Source: Arthrobacter sp. Hiyo8 (lineage in GTDB: Bacteria; Actinomycetota; Actinomycetes; Actinomycetales; Micrococcaceae). From it: a stretch of DNA of 64,000 nt. The notes beneath the pieces were generated by a model, which saw only the letters and a list, made by a program, of their open reading frames with translations, was not told the DNA's origin and did no database searches. Positions 16,584 to 26,532 of the stretch are shown one piece after another. Position numbers and translations under genes: made by a program. How positions within the stretch are numbered: the stretch's first letter is position 1; each line of letters opens with the position of its first letter. The DNA lies in contig AP014719.1 in the NCBI GenBank assembly GCA_001549895.1, positions 248,001 through 312,000 of the forward strand, read 5' to 3'.

Positions 16584-18242
16584 ATGGCCGAAACCCTGAA
16601 GTCCCCGTCCACCTTGTCCACTTCGGATGCCAACTGGTGGCGGCAGGCCTCCGTCTACCAGATCTATCCGCGCGGCTTCGCCGACTCCAACGGAGACGGA
16701 CTGGGTGACCTGCCCGGAGTGACCTCCCGGGTCCCGTACCTGAAGGCCCTGGCATCGACGGCGTCTGGCTGAGCCCCTTCTACCCCTCCGCCCTGGCCGA
16801 TGGCGGCTACGATGTGGACGACTACCGCAACGTGGACCCCGCCTCGGTACCCTGGATGACTTCGACGAAATGGCCGCGGCCCTGCACGCCGCTGGCATCC
16901 GCCTCATCGTCGACATCGTCCCGAACCACTCCTCCAATCGCCATGCCTGGTTTCAGGAAGCCCTGGCAGCGGCAAAAGGCTCCCGGCACGGGAACGCTAC
17001 ATTTTCCGCGACGGGCTCGGACCCAACGGTGAACTGCCGCCATCGGACTGGACGGCAGCCTTCGGCGGCCCGGCTGGACACGGGTCAGCGACGGCAGTGG
17101 TACCTGCACACTTTCACCCCGGAGCAACCCGACTTCAACTGGGACAACCAGGACGTACGCGAGGATTTCCTGATCACCTTGCGTTTCTGGCCGACCGCGG
17201 CGTGGACGGCTTCCGCGTCGACGTCGCCAACCTGCTGGTCAAAGACCTCTCCGCCGACCTGCCCAGCGAAGCCGAACTGGCTGCCATGGACCGCACGTCC
17301 GGCACCCACCCGCTCATGGACCGTGACGAGGTCCACGAAATCTACGCCGAATGGCGGAAAGTCTTCAACGAATACACCCCGCCGCGTTGCGCGGTGGCCG
17401 AGGCCTGGGTCGAAACTCTCGAGCGGCGCGCAAAGTACGCATCTTCGGAGGGCCTGGGGCAGGCGTTCAGCTTCGACCTGCTCGTCGCCGATTTCGACGC
17501 GGGCCAGTTCCGCCAGATCATCACCGACAACCTCGAACAGGTGCGGCTGACAGGTTCGACCTCCACCTGGGTGTTCTCCAACCACGACGTCACACGCCAT
17601 GCCACCCGTTACGGCTTGCCGCCGTTGAACGGGCGGAACGTCAAGCAGGGCGTCGAATGGGTTAAGGCCGGCGGTCCGGCCGATAAAATCGACGTCGACC
17701 GCGGGATCCGCAGGGCCAAAGCCGCGACAATGCTCATGCTCGCCCTCCCGGCGCCGCCTACCTGTACCAGGGCGAGGAGCTTGGCCTGCACGAGGTCGCG
17801 GCCATCCCCGCTGAACAGCGTCAGGACCCCTCGTTCTTCCGCGGTGCCGAGTATGACGGACTCGGCCGGGATGGCTGCCGGTTCCCTGCCCTGGGAGCCG
17901 GACGGGACCTCGTTCGGTTTCGGTACCGGCGGCTCGCACCTGCCCCAGCCGGGATGGTTCGCCCGTACGCCGTGAGCGTCGAAGAGAAGGACCCTGCCTC
18001 GACATTGTCTTTCTACCGACGCGCCCTCGCCTGCGGCACCAGCTCCAAGGTCCGGAGACTCTTGAATGGGGGACATCAGCGATGAGAATGTGCTGCATTT
18101 CGTGCGCCCCGGCAACTGGCATGTCGTGGCCAACTTCGGGACAGCACCGGTGGCCCTGCCCAAGGGTGAGGTGCTCCTTGCCAGCGCCGACGTCAAGAAC
18201 GGCACGCTCCCCGGCGAGGCAACCGCCTGGATCCGCAGCTGA
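16584..18242 (+). CDS. GH13 alpha-glucosidase (heavily frameshifted)
   Basis: A cytoplasmic glycoside hydrolase family 13 enzyme of about 555 residues, similar to oligo-1,6-/alpha-glucosidases that hydrolyse imported alpha-glucosides. Visible landmarks are [36 protein letters not shown], region [10 protein letters not shown] with the nucleophile Asp, the acid/base Glu in EAWVE, and [10 protein letters not shown] with the third catalytic Asp. About ten breaks (near 16751, 16839, 16983, 17070, 17091, 17170, 17747, 17890, 17953 and 18030) are repaired by adding single G or C bases. It is last in the sugar operon. The breaks look technical, but their density is the highest in the window. Confidence 0.9.
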
Positions 18243-18448
18243 GTCCGTTGATGCGCTGTTCGTTGCTGAGCGCGGTCATGCTGAAAGACACGACCACCAG
18301 AAGCACGACAGTGAGCATGCTCGTGAACCCGGACCTTCGGCCAGCCTTTCCCGGGGAGTGCCAGCCAGTTTATTGGTCCCTGGCCGCCGATCCCCGCGTG
18401 TCCCGTGAGCGGGTGGGCTTGTACTCAAAATTTCGCTCGTACTACGCC

Positions 18449-18820
18449 TCAGGAGCAAGTTTGAAGGAAGCTCGTGGCACCAGGACGTTCATGGAAAGTC
18501 ACGGTGTGGCCGCTGTCGTCGTGGAAAACGGCCTGCGAGCCTGCCACGGTGATGGTGCCCGATTGGTAGGGGTTGCCCCAGCCCGCTGGGGGATTTCCGT
18601 GGCCGTCGTTCAGCGGTTGGTCGGCGAGGAAGAAGGTGTCCTGCACCCGTGCCTCATAGATGCCGCAATGAGTGAAGAGGGCGAAAGGGACACTTGAGAC
18701 GGGGGTGGTTGCCGGACTTGTCGAGGCATCGATTGTCGGCGTTGCCGGCGTCGCACATCCACTCATCACCGCCATCGCGGCTGCCGCCGCGGCAATGCAC
18801 CGAACATATCGAAGTGCCAT
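18449..18820 (-). CDS. Small secreted lipoprotein
   Basis: A 123-residue lipoprotein from ATG 18820. The signal peptide MALRYVRCIAAAAAAMAVMS ends at a lipobox, so GCATPATP begins the mature lipidated chain. A Thr/Ser/Pro-rich linker follows, then a compact C-terminal domain (FALFTHCGIYEARV, NPPAGWGNPYQSGTITVAG, HTVTFHERPGATSFLQTCS) with two cysteines that could pair. Similar domains occur in unknown actinobacterial lipoproteins. It is convergent with the glucosidase. Confidence 0.65.
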   Translation of the reverse strand: MALRYVRCIAAAAAAMAVMSGCATPATPTIDASTSPATTPVSSVPFALFTHCGIYEARVQDTFFLADQPLNDGHGNPPAGWGNPYQSGTITVAGSQAVFHDDSGHTVTFHERPGATSFLQTCS

Positions 18821-18917
18821 GCGCCAAGACTCGCGGACGACAGGCGCGCGGTCAAGAGCCTGGGGTCCACACATACGCGGTATTGCCAACCGCTCGCGGC
18901 CGTCGCACAATCGGCAA

Positions 18918-19226
18918 GTGAGGTTCGATGGAGTGGTTCCCGAAGACGCACCCGACCCGCGCCTCGAGCATGCCAAGCGTCTGGTACTCATGCCGATTCC
19001 GATCATGGGTCTGGTGTCCCAGCCTTCGCTGGAAGATCCGGATATGGTCGGGTTCCACTACGGGCAGGATTCCCGCGGATACAACGAGATGTCGGCGAGC
19101 ATCACCTACACGCTGTGGCGGAACCCCGCTGACCGAGCCGACCCGATAAACCTGGCCGAGCTCGACGAGCAGACGCGAAGGTCGATCGAAACTGTTACCC
19201 TTGGCCCCGCCGGCCTGGCTAGTTGA
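18918..19226 (+). CDS. Hypothetical protein
   Basis: A 102-residue soluble protein read from GTG 18918; the frame is open further upstream but there it overlaps the opposite-strand lipoprotein gene. It contains VLMPIPIMGLVSQPSLEDPD, SASITYTLWRNPADRADPIN and a C-terminal EQTRRSIETVTLGPAGL. Ribosome site weak. It ends 14 nt before the next unknown gene, so they are probably co-transcribed. Family not recognised. Confidence 0.5.
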   Translation: MRFDGVVPEDAPDPRLEHAKRLVLMPIPIMGLVSQPSLEDPDMVGFHYGQDSRGYNEMSASITYTLWRNPADRADPINLAELDEQTRRSIETVTLGPAGLAS

Positions 19227-19239
19227 AGGGGTTCAACGC

Positions 19240-19608
19240 ATGCGATACCCGAAGCTCTGGGAGGCTGTGAGGACCACCTGGCACCGCGAGGCCTCCGAAC
19301 GCTCATCTCCGGCCAGGGTGCTGGCCGAACATATGAACTACATCCTCATGAACCGCTACCGGCGCGAACGACAGCTCGGAGGCAACGTCTGGGACGGACT
19401 CGCCCCGACCTCAGAAGTCGACCGGCCAACCGTGAGGTGGCAGTGCGGATTGACGGCATCGAAGTGCAGGGTGTGGAGATGGACAAGAACCGTTCGTGTA
19501 CGGGGTGGGTGCATCCCTCGAACGGGCGGCGTTGTGACGGCCGTACTCCCACGCGATGAACTCAAGTACATCCGCATCGAGTTCGCGAAACGCACATCGG
19601 CACAGTGA
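19240..19608 (+). CDS. Hypothetical protein (frameshifted)
   Basis: From ATG 19240, with AAGGGG upstream: MRYPKLWEAVRTTWHREASE and EHMNYILMNRYRRERQLGGN. After about 19430 the frame changes to EVAVRIDGIEVQGVEMDKN, then VYGVGASLERAAL, and finally VTAVLPRDELKYIRIEFAKR up to 19608. The pieces join as one protein of about 124 residues with two or three breaks. No signal peptide or membrane segment. Probably co-transcribed with the preceding gene. Function unknown. Confidence 0.5.
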   Translation: MRYPKLWEAVRTTWHREASERSSPARVLAEHMNYILMNRYRRERQLGGNVWDGLAPTSEVDRPTVRWQCGLTASKCRVWRWTRTVRVRGGCIPRTGGVVTAVLPRDELKYIRIEFAKRTSAQ

Positions 19609-19862
19609 AATTCATCAAGCCAGGGCCACGCCTATGAGCAATAACCGATCTGGCAATGCCCCGTGATTGGAGCTCACTAGGCAGACCTGAACAGTAGCCA
19701 CTTGTGACTGTTGGTTCGGAATGGCGGCCTTTTCACGGATCGGTTTGGCGGTATAGGTGATTTCCGCTGGGGATGCGCAAAACTGTCAACAGGTTGACGG
19801 TTCCTGAAGGTCTATGTGGACCTCGGAACCTTGGCTGGACTATGAGAGAGGTTGACCGCACC

Positions 19863-20048
19863 ATGGCAGGCAATCGTGATTCCTCAATCAACCCACTTTT
19901 CTTCTTTTTGTTCGGGGTGGCCGGGTCGTTGGCCTTGATCGGGGGACTGATTTCGGGCAGTTTAGGATTCAGCTTTTGGCTAGGCCTGGTGACTCTGCTT
20001 GTCGTTATCATTGCGTTCGTCGTCACGCGCGTTCGCAGGAGCGGATAG
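19863..20048 (+). CDS. Small two-helix membrane protein
   Basis: A 61-residue protein from ATG 19863 with GAGAGAGG upstream; an in-frame ATG at 19842 is possible. Two hydrophobic segments (PLFFFLFGVAGSLALIGGLI and FWLGLVTLLVVIIAFVV) end in RVRRSG, giving a positive-inside C-terminus. Function unknown. Its 3' end overlaps a weak coding-like stretch on the minus strand. Confidence 0.5.
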   Translation: MAGNRDSSINPLFFFLFGVAGSLALIGGLISGSLGFSFWLGLVTLLVVIIAFVVTRVRRSG

Positions 20049-20196
20049 CACGGACATGAGGTGGTGACCATGCTGCCAGCAGTGCGTCAACCGCAGGCTC
20101 CACGGAGCCCGTGGTGTGGTCGGAACTCGCCTGTCGATTGGCGATCGTCCAGTGCACGGCGTCCGCGGCGACCGCCTGCCCGCCCTTGGCATACAC
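20023..20196 (-). CDS. Coding-like stretch, possible gene fragment
   Basis: A minus-strand frame from about 20240 to the TGA at 20023 reads RTVVFDPYVYAKGGQAVAAD, AVHWTIANRQASSDHTTGS and VEPAVDALLAAW, with G/C at most third positions. The only in-frame start is GTG 20196, without a ribosome site, so the beginning may lie in another frame. It directly follows the propeller gene on the same strand. Unrecognised; possibly a remnant. Confidence 0.25.
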   Translation of the reverse strand: MYAKGGQAVAADAVHWTIANRQASSDHTTGSVEPAVDALLAAWSPPHVRAIRSCERA

Positions 20197-20260
20197 ATAA
20201 GGATCAAAAACGACCGTTCGTGAGACTACGTTGAAGGCTGATTGCAGTGTGACTTGGCGG

Positions 20261-21567
20261 TTAATTCACCACGGGGAATGGCGGTTTCGGTGTCGCCGGA
20301 GGCAGCCTTTTGTGCTTAGGGGGCAGGGTCCAGTGGGCCCCGCCGTCCGCCGTGGTGTACCGGGTGGAGAGCGTGGAGCAGCCGGTCTTCCCCTCAGCGC
20401 ATGTCGTCCTCGTGGTGTTGGCGATGCCTCTGGCGTCGTCCCGGAACTGGATTCCGAGCGAGTTCATTCCTGAGGGGATCCCCGACATCACGAGCGGCTG
20501 GAACTGGGCATCGGCTGTGACCTTGAGTAGCTGTGCGGCACTCGTCACGATGACGGCGTCACTGCCGTAGGTGCTGGCAAGTCCGTTCAGCGGCCCTGGC
20601 GCGATGTTCGGCAGTCCCACCGAAGCGCCCTTGCCGAACGTGGCGCCGTCCCTCGTCACGTAGACGGTCGCGGTGCTGGCTGCTCCGTTCGGTGCAAGTG
20701 AGATGGCTGCCAAAGCGCTGCCCAGTTGCAGCAGCGAGATCGACGGAGCGCCCTGATATCCGAGCGGTGGCATCGATCCTTGGACACTCGGGCTGATGTC
20801 GGTGAAGGACTGTCCGTTGTCGGTGCTTGACCAGAGGTGGGTGTCCATCGCTCCGCCGCTCACGAGCAGAGTCGATCCGGCCCACGCGGCGTGCGAGGCC
20901 TGGCCGGGCAGGGAGACCCTTTGGAGGGCGCCGCCCGGCGTGGAGACGTAGGCGCCCGCGTAGGTCGACATCGTCGCCCCTCCTTCGTGTGGCGGGCCGA
21001 CTATCCAGTGCTTGCCGTCACCGGATAGCGATACGTCGACGTATGGCACCGGGGTCGCCAAGGCTACCTGGCTGGTCGTCCATGTGGCGCCCGCATCGGA
21101 GCTGTTGGCCACGATCAACATGCTGCCCTGCAATCTTGCCTCAACGATGACGGATCCGGCCTGGGCTATCGAGCGACCCGTGCCCGGCGCCACCGGAAAC
21201 ACGACATCCGGCCACAGCGACGCTGCTCCAACCGGGGTTGTCGATCCGATCAGCATGATCGTTTCGTTTGGGATGCTGGCAGCGCTCGACGGCGGCATCG
21301 AGCCAAGGCTCGTGATCGGGCTGTTGGGCCGGGAGCCGATAGGGGTGGACCGCCGACGCCTGCCCACGGCTGGATGATCAGGAACGCTGCGGCGATCGCA
21401 GCGGCCGCAGCTACGGCCATGACTGCGATCCGCCACTTGGCGGGGAGCCGTCCTCTCGCGGTTTGCTCCTCGCCGGTGTCCATGCCTTCTTTGATTCGCG
21501 CCCATGCACGTCGCTCGGCGTCTTCGGGCATGCGCCGCTTGGCGGGCACTTCATCGAAGATGTTCAT
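20261..21567 (-). CDS. Membrane-anchored BNR/sialidase-like propeller protein (frameshifted)
   Basis: A protein of about 435 residues from ATG 21567. The N-terminal cytoplasmic part (MNIFDEVPAKRRMPEDAERR) is followed by a helix (WRIAVMAVAAAAAIAAAFLI). The frame breaks near 21355 and the rest is an extracytoplasmic repeat domain with SSDAGATWTTSQVAL, SSTDNGQSFTDISP and TTADGGAHWTLPP, resembling BNR/sialidase propeller blades. Its start overlaps the end of the upstream ECF sigma factor by 17 nt, so they are translated together. The layout (inside tail, one helix, outside sensor) fits an anti-sigma-like or sensing partner, by inference. Confidence 0.75.
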
Positions 21568-22140
21568 CGTCTATTCCCTCCCGGGTTTCTACCGGCTGGT
21601 TGCTCTCTTGGAGGCGGGCCCGGGCACGGGACAGCCGTGAACGCACCGTGCCTATCGGTACATGCAGGGCGGCCGCGGCCGCTTTATAGTCGAGCTCGGC
21701 GAACACGCACGCGGCAAGGACTTCTTGCTCGCCTCGGGGCAACCGGCTTATGGCCGCCAGCACGGCGGCCATGCGACGCTCGGAATCGATGCGCTCGGAG
21801 ACGTCGTCGGCAGGATCGGTCATCTCTTCCCGCCGAGCCGCTCGACGCTCGATAGCGGAACGTCGCACCGCGGATCGCATCCTGCTGCGCACCATATTCG
21901 ATGCGGTTCCGATCAGCCATGGCAGCGCCGATTCACGATCCAGGGCCAGCTGTCGTCGGCCCGCCAAACCTCCAGGAACACGGCCGACGTGAGGTCTTCC
22001 GCGGCGTCCCACGAGGCCGTGCGGCGGAAACAGTAGTTGTAGACCGCGTCGCGATGTCGAACGAACAGCTCGCCGAAGGCATCCGCATCTCCTGCAACGC
22101 TGCGGTCCCACAACACCTGGTCTGAGACGGACGGACTCAT
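21551..22140 (-). CDS. ECF sigma factor 1 (frameshifted)
   Basis: An ECF-type RNA polymerase sigma factor of about 196 residues. Region 2 is WDRSVAGDADAFGELFVRHR, YNYCFRRTASWDAAEDLTSA and VFLEVWR. Region 4 is LPRGEQEVLAACVFAELDYK and AAAALHVPIGTVRSRLSRAR. One break near 21957, after VFLEVWR, shifts the frame. The start is ATG 22140 or ATG 22155. It overlaps the following propeller protein gene. No zinc-type anti-sigma is present, so the propeller protein is the likely regulator. Confidence 0.87.
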
Positions 22141-22398
22141 GGTCTCCATACCCATTCATGTCTCCATGAGCACAAAAGTTCCCGGTGCCCATGTCGACTC
22201 CCGAAATCCGGGGTACCGAGCGGGTTTCGCCACGATCGGGACCGACTTTTCGATACGGTACCAACGGAACTGCCAACACCCCCGCCAGGACATGCCCAAC
22301 GGCAAGAGAATTGCACCCAGCCCTCACGCCAGCGCGAAGCGCGACCACCCTCGCGGAATTGAGTTCCGGCGGTTACCGATGTCCCGTGGCGGAGGCTC

Positions 22399-22447
22399 TT
22401 TGGAGGAAACCTACGCGGAGGTCCACCAATAGACTCGACCATGTTGA
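22399..22447. repeat. 49-nt conserved element, copy A
   Basis: A 49-nt element shared with 24442-24490 (42 of 49 positions identical). It starts TTTGGAGGAAACCTAC and ends ACCATGTTGA. It lies between the divergent ECF sigma factor 1 and the transpeptidase gene, 138 nt before the latter. The GGAAAC inside could be an ECF-type -35 box. Function unknown. Confidence 0.7.
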
Positions 22448-22584
22448 GGAGATTCCCGCCGACTGCCTATGCCGGCTCATCCGTCGCGCAGCCGGCGCGA
22501 CTTTGGCAGTGATTCTTCCGAGGGATTCGGTGGGGCGTGCGTAGGATGGGCAGGTTGATATCGGGGAGTGGGGGGTCTGCGGCG

Positions 22585-24348
22585 ATGGCTCAGGCAAGAG
22601 ATGCTGTCAGTCGTGCATGGCGTTCGAGGGCTGGATTGATCGTCGGGTTCGCCGTTTTTGCCTTGATCGGCTGCAGGCTTGTGTGGGTTCAGGTCATTGA
22701 CGGCCCGACCCTGAGCGCTGCGGCGCAGCAGCTGCGTACCGTTTCGCAGGACATCCCCTTCACGAGGGTGGAGATTCTCGATGAGCGTGGTCGGGTTCTC
22801 GCCCGTACGGTACTGACCTATGACATCGTGACTGACCCCAGCCAGAGCTCGGCCTTCGATGCCTTCGATATCCCCTTGCCGGACAGGTCTGTCCGGCATG
22901 TCGCTCGCGATCAGGGAATCACCGAGCTGGCCCAGATTCTTGGCCTGGATGATTCGGTCGTGAAGAAGGCGTTGGCGGAACCGGAAAATTCGCCTACGTG
23001 GCCCGATCCGTCACACCCGATGTGGAGCAGCGGGTGGCGGATCTGAGATTCCCGGCGTGAGCTCCAACGCCGTGCGGAAGCGCGAGTACCCGCTCGGCGA
23101 GGTTGCGGGCAACATCGTGGGGTTTGTCGACGACCAGATGCAGGGCGCCGCCGGGTCGAACAGACCCTGAACGATCAGCTCACCGGAACACCCGGCAAGC
23201 GCCAGTTCGAAATCGGTGCAGACGGGATTCTCATCCCTGTGGCGCCCATCGAACAGGTGAAGCCGGTCAACGGCAAGACTGTTCAGCTGACCATCAATAG
23301 CGATCTTCAATACCTTGCGCAGAAAGCGATCTCGGATTCCGTGGCCCAGCTGCACGCTGAATGGGGCAACATCGTCGTGGTGGAGGCCAAGACCGGCAAG
23401 ATCCGCGCGATGGCTGACACCTCACCGATGAATCCGAACAACCCAGGGGCCAGCAAGCCCGAGGACAGGGCGTGCGGTCCGTGACAGCGGCCGTCGAACC
23501 AGGCTCGACGGAGAAGTCGGTCACCGCGGCCGCGGCGCTCCAGGAGGGCAAGGTGCAACCCCTCACGCAATTGGAGATTCCCCCGAGCTACACCATCGAC
23601 GGTCAGACCTTCAATGACTCGTTTGGGCACGGCACGCTGCATATGACTTTCGCGGGCGTACTGGGCTACTCCCTCAACACGGGCACCGTCATGGTGGGCA
23701 AAGACCTGACGGCCCAGCAGCGCTACGGCTACCTGCGGAAGTTCGGAATCGGGGAGAAAACAGGGATACCACTCCCCGGCGAATCAACGGGCATACTCGC
23801 TTCTCCCGACAAATGGGACGGCCGGCAACAGTACACGGTTCTGTTCGGCCAAGGCGTTGCCCAAACCCCTTTGCAGACCGCGATGGTCTACCAAACGATC
23901 GCGAACGGCGGCGTCAGGCTCAAGCCGCAGCTCCTTGAATCAACCACCGGCGCGACGGCAAGGTAACACCGACTCAACAGGACGCCGGAGTGCAGGTGCT
24001 CACCCCGGCAACTGACAAATCGCTAAAGGAGATCCTCGAGAGCGTCGTCACCGCCGGTGAAGTCCAGGACGTGAAAGTTCGCGGGTACCGGGTGGGCGGC
24101 AAAACCGGCACCGCTGAGACAGCAAGACCGGACGGCGCCGGGCTGAGCGGTTACACCGCTTCTCTGGTGGGCATGGCCCCATGGACGATCCTCAATACGT
24201 CGTGCTAGTGAACGTCCAGCACCCGCAGGGCTGGATCTACGGGATTACGCAGGCCCCGGTCTTCAACTCCGTCATGTCCTCGACGCTCACCACCTTCAAC
24301 GTCAGCCCCTCCACTACGCCTTCCGTCGCGCTGCCGCAGAAGTACTGA
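22585..24348 (+). CDS. Penicillin-binding protein, FtsI/PBP2-type transpeptidase (frameshifted)
   Basis: A class B penicillin-binding protein of about 590 residues that cross-links peptidoglycan outside the membrane. A single helix (AGLIVGFAVFALIGCRLVWV) near the N-terminus is followed by the dimerisation domain (FTRVEILDERGRVLARTVLT). The transpeptidase domain has EPGSTEK (SxxK, catalytic Ser), YSLNTG (SxN) and GGKTGTAE (KTG). Breaks near 22990, 23155, 23470, 23950 and 24185 are bridged by clear similarity. It has no PASTA domain and lies outside the division cluster, between two ECF sigma modules. The start (22585, or 22546) is uncertain. Confidence 0.87.
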
Positions 24349-24441
24349 TCCGAAGCCTCGCGAGACTGGACCGGCTGGGGGTGCAGACCAGTATTGCGGC
24401 AGATTATGGCCAATCCTGGATCAGGTTGAGATACTCAGCCA

Positions 24442-24490
24442 TTTGGAGGAAAGCTACATGGAGGTCCGCCAATATTCTCCACCATGTTGA
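24442..24490. repeat. 49-nt conserved element, copy B
   Basis: Same length and ends as copy A, with seven substitutions. It lies 94 nt after the transpeptidase stop and 75 nt before the likely start of ECF sigma factor 2. Its terminal ATG (24484) is in frame with that gene, so the element could overlap the true start of translation. Confidence 0.7.
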
Positions 24491-24564
24491 CTCTCAATCC
24501 TTGGCGTGGGAAAAGTTCTGTTGGAAAGCATGGAACCAATTCCGTGGTCCGGACACTATGGAGT

Positions 24565-25104
24565 ATGAACGGGGACTCGGAATGCTCGGACGAGAGGTTG
24601 TGGAGGCTTGTCATCAACGGCGATGGTGATGCTTTCGGTGCCATGTTCGATCGCCATCGGGACAGAGTGCTGCGGCACGCGCTGAGATTCCTAGGATCCC
24701 CTCACGCCGCTGAGGACGTGACGGCAATTGTCTTTTACGAGACATGGCGCCGGCGGGAGTATGTGCGCATGGTCAATGGCTCGATCGTGGCCTGGTTGCT
24801 GGTTACTGCGAACAATACGATCCGCAACGAGATCCGGCAGCGACGACGGTACAGAAACCTGCTTGTCCAGCTCCCTCCGCCGGCTGCAGGCCCCGATGTG
24901 GCCGATGAATTCGCCGACGCTGACGAACGTGAGGCACGAGCATTGGGTCTTCGGCAGGCTTTCGAGAGGCTTAGACCCATGGAGCGCGATGTTTTGACGT
25001 TGTGCGTAGTCGAAAGACTGAGTGTCAGAGAAACGGCCGCCGCTCTCAAGATCGCCGAGGGCACCGTGAAATCGAGACTGCACCGGGCAAAAACAAGGCT
25101 CTGA
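24565..25104 (+). CDS. ECF sigma factor 2
   Basis: An intact ECF sigma factor of 179 residues from ATG 24565, or 206 from ATG 24484. Region 2 reads LWRLVINGDGDAFGAMFDRH and SPHAAEDVTAIVFYETWRRR. Region 4 reads RLRPMERDVLTLCVVERLSV and AAALKIAEGTVKSRLHRAKT. It is only distantly similar to sigma factor 1, so the two are not a recent duplication. A membrane-anchored protein gene follows after 68 nt with its own strong ribosome site. Confidence 0.88.
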   Translation: MNGDSECSDERLWRLVINGDGDAFGAMFDRHRDRVLRHALRFLGSPHAAEDVTAIVFYETWRRREYVRMVNGSIVAWLLVTANNTIRNEIRQRRRYRNLLVQLPPPAAGPDVADEFADADEREARALGLRQAFERLRPMERDVLTLCVVERLSVRETAAALKIAEGTVKSRLHRAKTRL

Positions 25105-25172
25105 ATTTTGTATCAGGAAGTGTCCAACGAGCACGCAATTGATGATCACGCTGTGCACGGAGGGAGGGAATC

Positions 25173-25851
25173 ATGAGGGCATACGAGTTCCAGGGTGACA
25201 GGAGCGAGGAGCTGCGGCGCCAGCTCGTGGAGATGACGGCGGCGCCCGCACGGACATCGGCAAGGGAGCGGGCGGCAATGCATCAGGCAGGTTTCGTTCA
25301 TGCCGCGCCGGGATGCCGCCGGTCTCGAGCCGGACGCGCCTGGCAGTCGTGACGCTGCGGAGGCTACCCGCCAAGATCAAGGCAGTGTTTCTTGGGTTGG
25401 TCCTTGTGGGCGCTGCTGGAGGTGCGGCCGCCCTGGTTCTGGCGCCTCCGGATAATTCCCTGGATGCGTCGAGGATCATCGAGTCGCTGTCCAGACCACA
25501 ACAGGGAACGGACAGGCTTCCCGCCCGGCACTGGCCATCCTGCCCAAGGATCTGATCGACCCCTCGCAGACCCGGCTCTTGGGAAAGAGCGATGACTACA
25601 CCTATTACGGTGCGCCCGCAGGCGACAAGATCTGCATTGTCCCGGTCGACTCCGCAGGACAGGGCCGATCCATGGGGTGCACGCTCCTGGGAAGCTTCGA
25701 AGGCTACGGATTGAAGGTGGAATCGCCGGACCGGACCGAAGCCGGCTGGCTGATGGTTCCTGCCGGTGCGAAAAGGGCCTTGGAGTCCGTCAAGAGTGAG
25801 GGCGGGTGGATTCAGCAGGCACCGAACTTCCTAGTGCGAACGAACCACTAA
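25173..25851 (+). CDS. Membrane-anchored partner of ECF sigma factor 2 (frameshifted)
   Basis: From ATG 25173, behind a strong GGAGGGAGGG. A cytoplasmic helical part (YEFQGDRSEELRRQLVEMTA) leads, after a break near 25320, to one helix (AVFLGLVLVGAAGGAAALVL). After a second break near 25525 an outside domain follows (LGKSDDYTYYGAPAGDKICI, GWLMVPAGAKRALESVKSEG). About 227 residues. The position after a sigma gene and the inside-helix-outside layout suggest an anti-sigma-like role, as for the propeller protein beside sigma factor 1. No known anti-sigma motif is visible. Confidence 0.65.
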
Positions 25852-26009
25852 CCGACAGCTCTTATCCACACAGGTGGATCCGGGGCCGCCGAGTGGCCGC
25901 ACTGGGGAGGACTTCGCCTCACTGAAGGGCTTCCGGTAGCCCTTGAGGCGGCGCTACATTTGCCGGATCGCGAGCAATACCGAGAGTCCTCTGATATATC
26001 GGTTCAAAA

Positions 26010-26309
26010 TTAGAGTTGCCTTCCCCTGCGATCCCACTCTTCCCTGCGGGCTTCTTCTTCGTTCCAGAAGTGTGTGTCGTTGCGGCGGACACGGAGGAGG
26101 CGGCCGAGAAAGATCAAATTGACTAAGAAGAGTGCGGCAGCGAGGAAGAAAGCTACAGGTTCCCACTCCCTGCCCGGCAAGATGCCGACATTCAGCAGCA
26201 TGAGGATGACGCTGAGGAAGATTTGGACAATCACGGCCCAGTAGGTGAATCTAAAGCTGCCGCGCGTCATTCTTGGCTCCAGCCGCTTGCTACCTTCTGT
26301 TTCCGGCAT
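26010..26309 (-). CDS. Small two-helix membrane protein
   Basis: A 99-residue protein from ATG 26309. Two hydrophobic segments (YWAVIVQIFLSVILMLLNVG and FFLAAALFLVNLIFLGRLL) are followed by a charged tail (FWNEEEARREEWDRRGRQL). The N-terminus is basic. Intact. Probably an integral membrane protein with both ends in the cytoplasm. Function unknown. Confidence 0.6.
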   Translation of the reverse strand: MPETEGSKRLEPRMTRGSFRFTYWAVIVQIFLSVILMLLNVGILPGREWEPVAFFLAAALFLVNLIFLGRLLRVRRNDTHFWNEEEARREEWDRRGRQL

Positions 26310-26532
26310 GTTCGGAGCCTACAACCAGCGGCAGTTCCCGGAGTAGGGTCCCAATAAAACGGCTGCCAGGCTGGGGAGTAGCTGAAGGCGACACCGCAGC
26401 GTCATTGCATGGTGCTAGCTCGCCAGGGCCGCGCGGCGAGGGGACTCTTCACAATTCGGCGACTGCTCTTGTCGGTGAAGCGTTGTCTGCGTGTTGGCCG
26501 GGACGGACAATACGGGTAGGAGGACAAGCGAC

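Noticed and set aside
13437..18242. Calling the sugar operon a set of decayed pseudogenes
   Set aside because: Breaks I resolved are repaired by adding single bases, catalytic residues are intact, and essential genes show the same error type.
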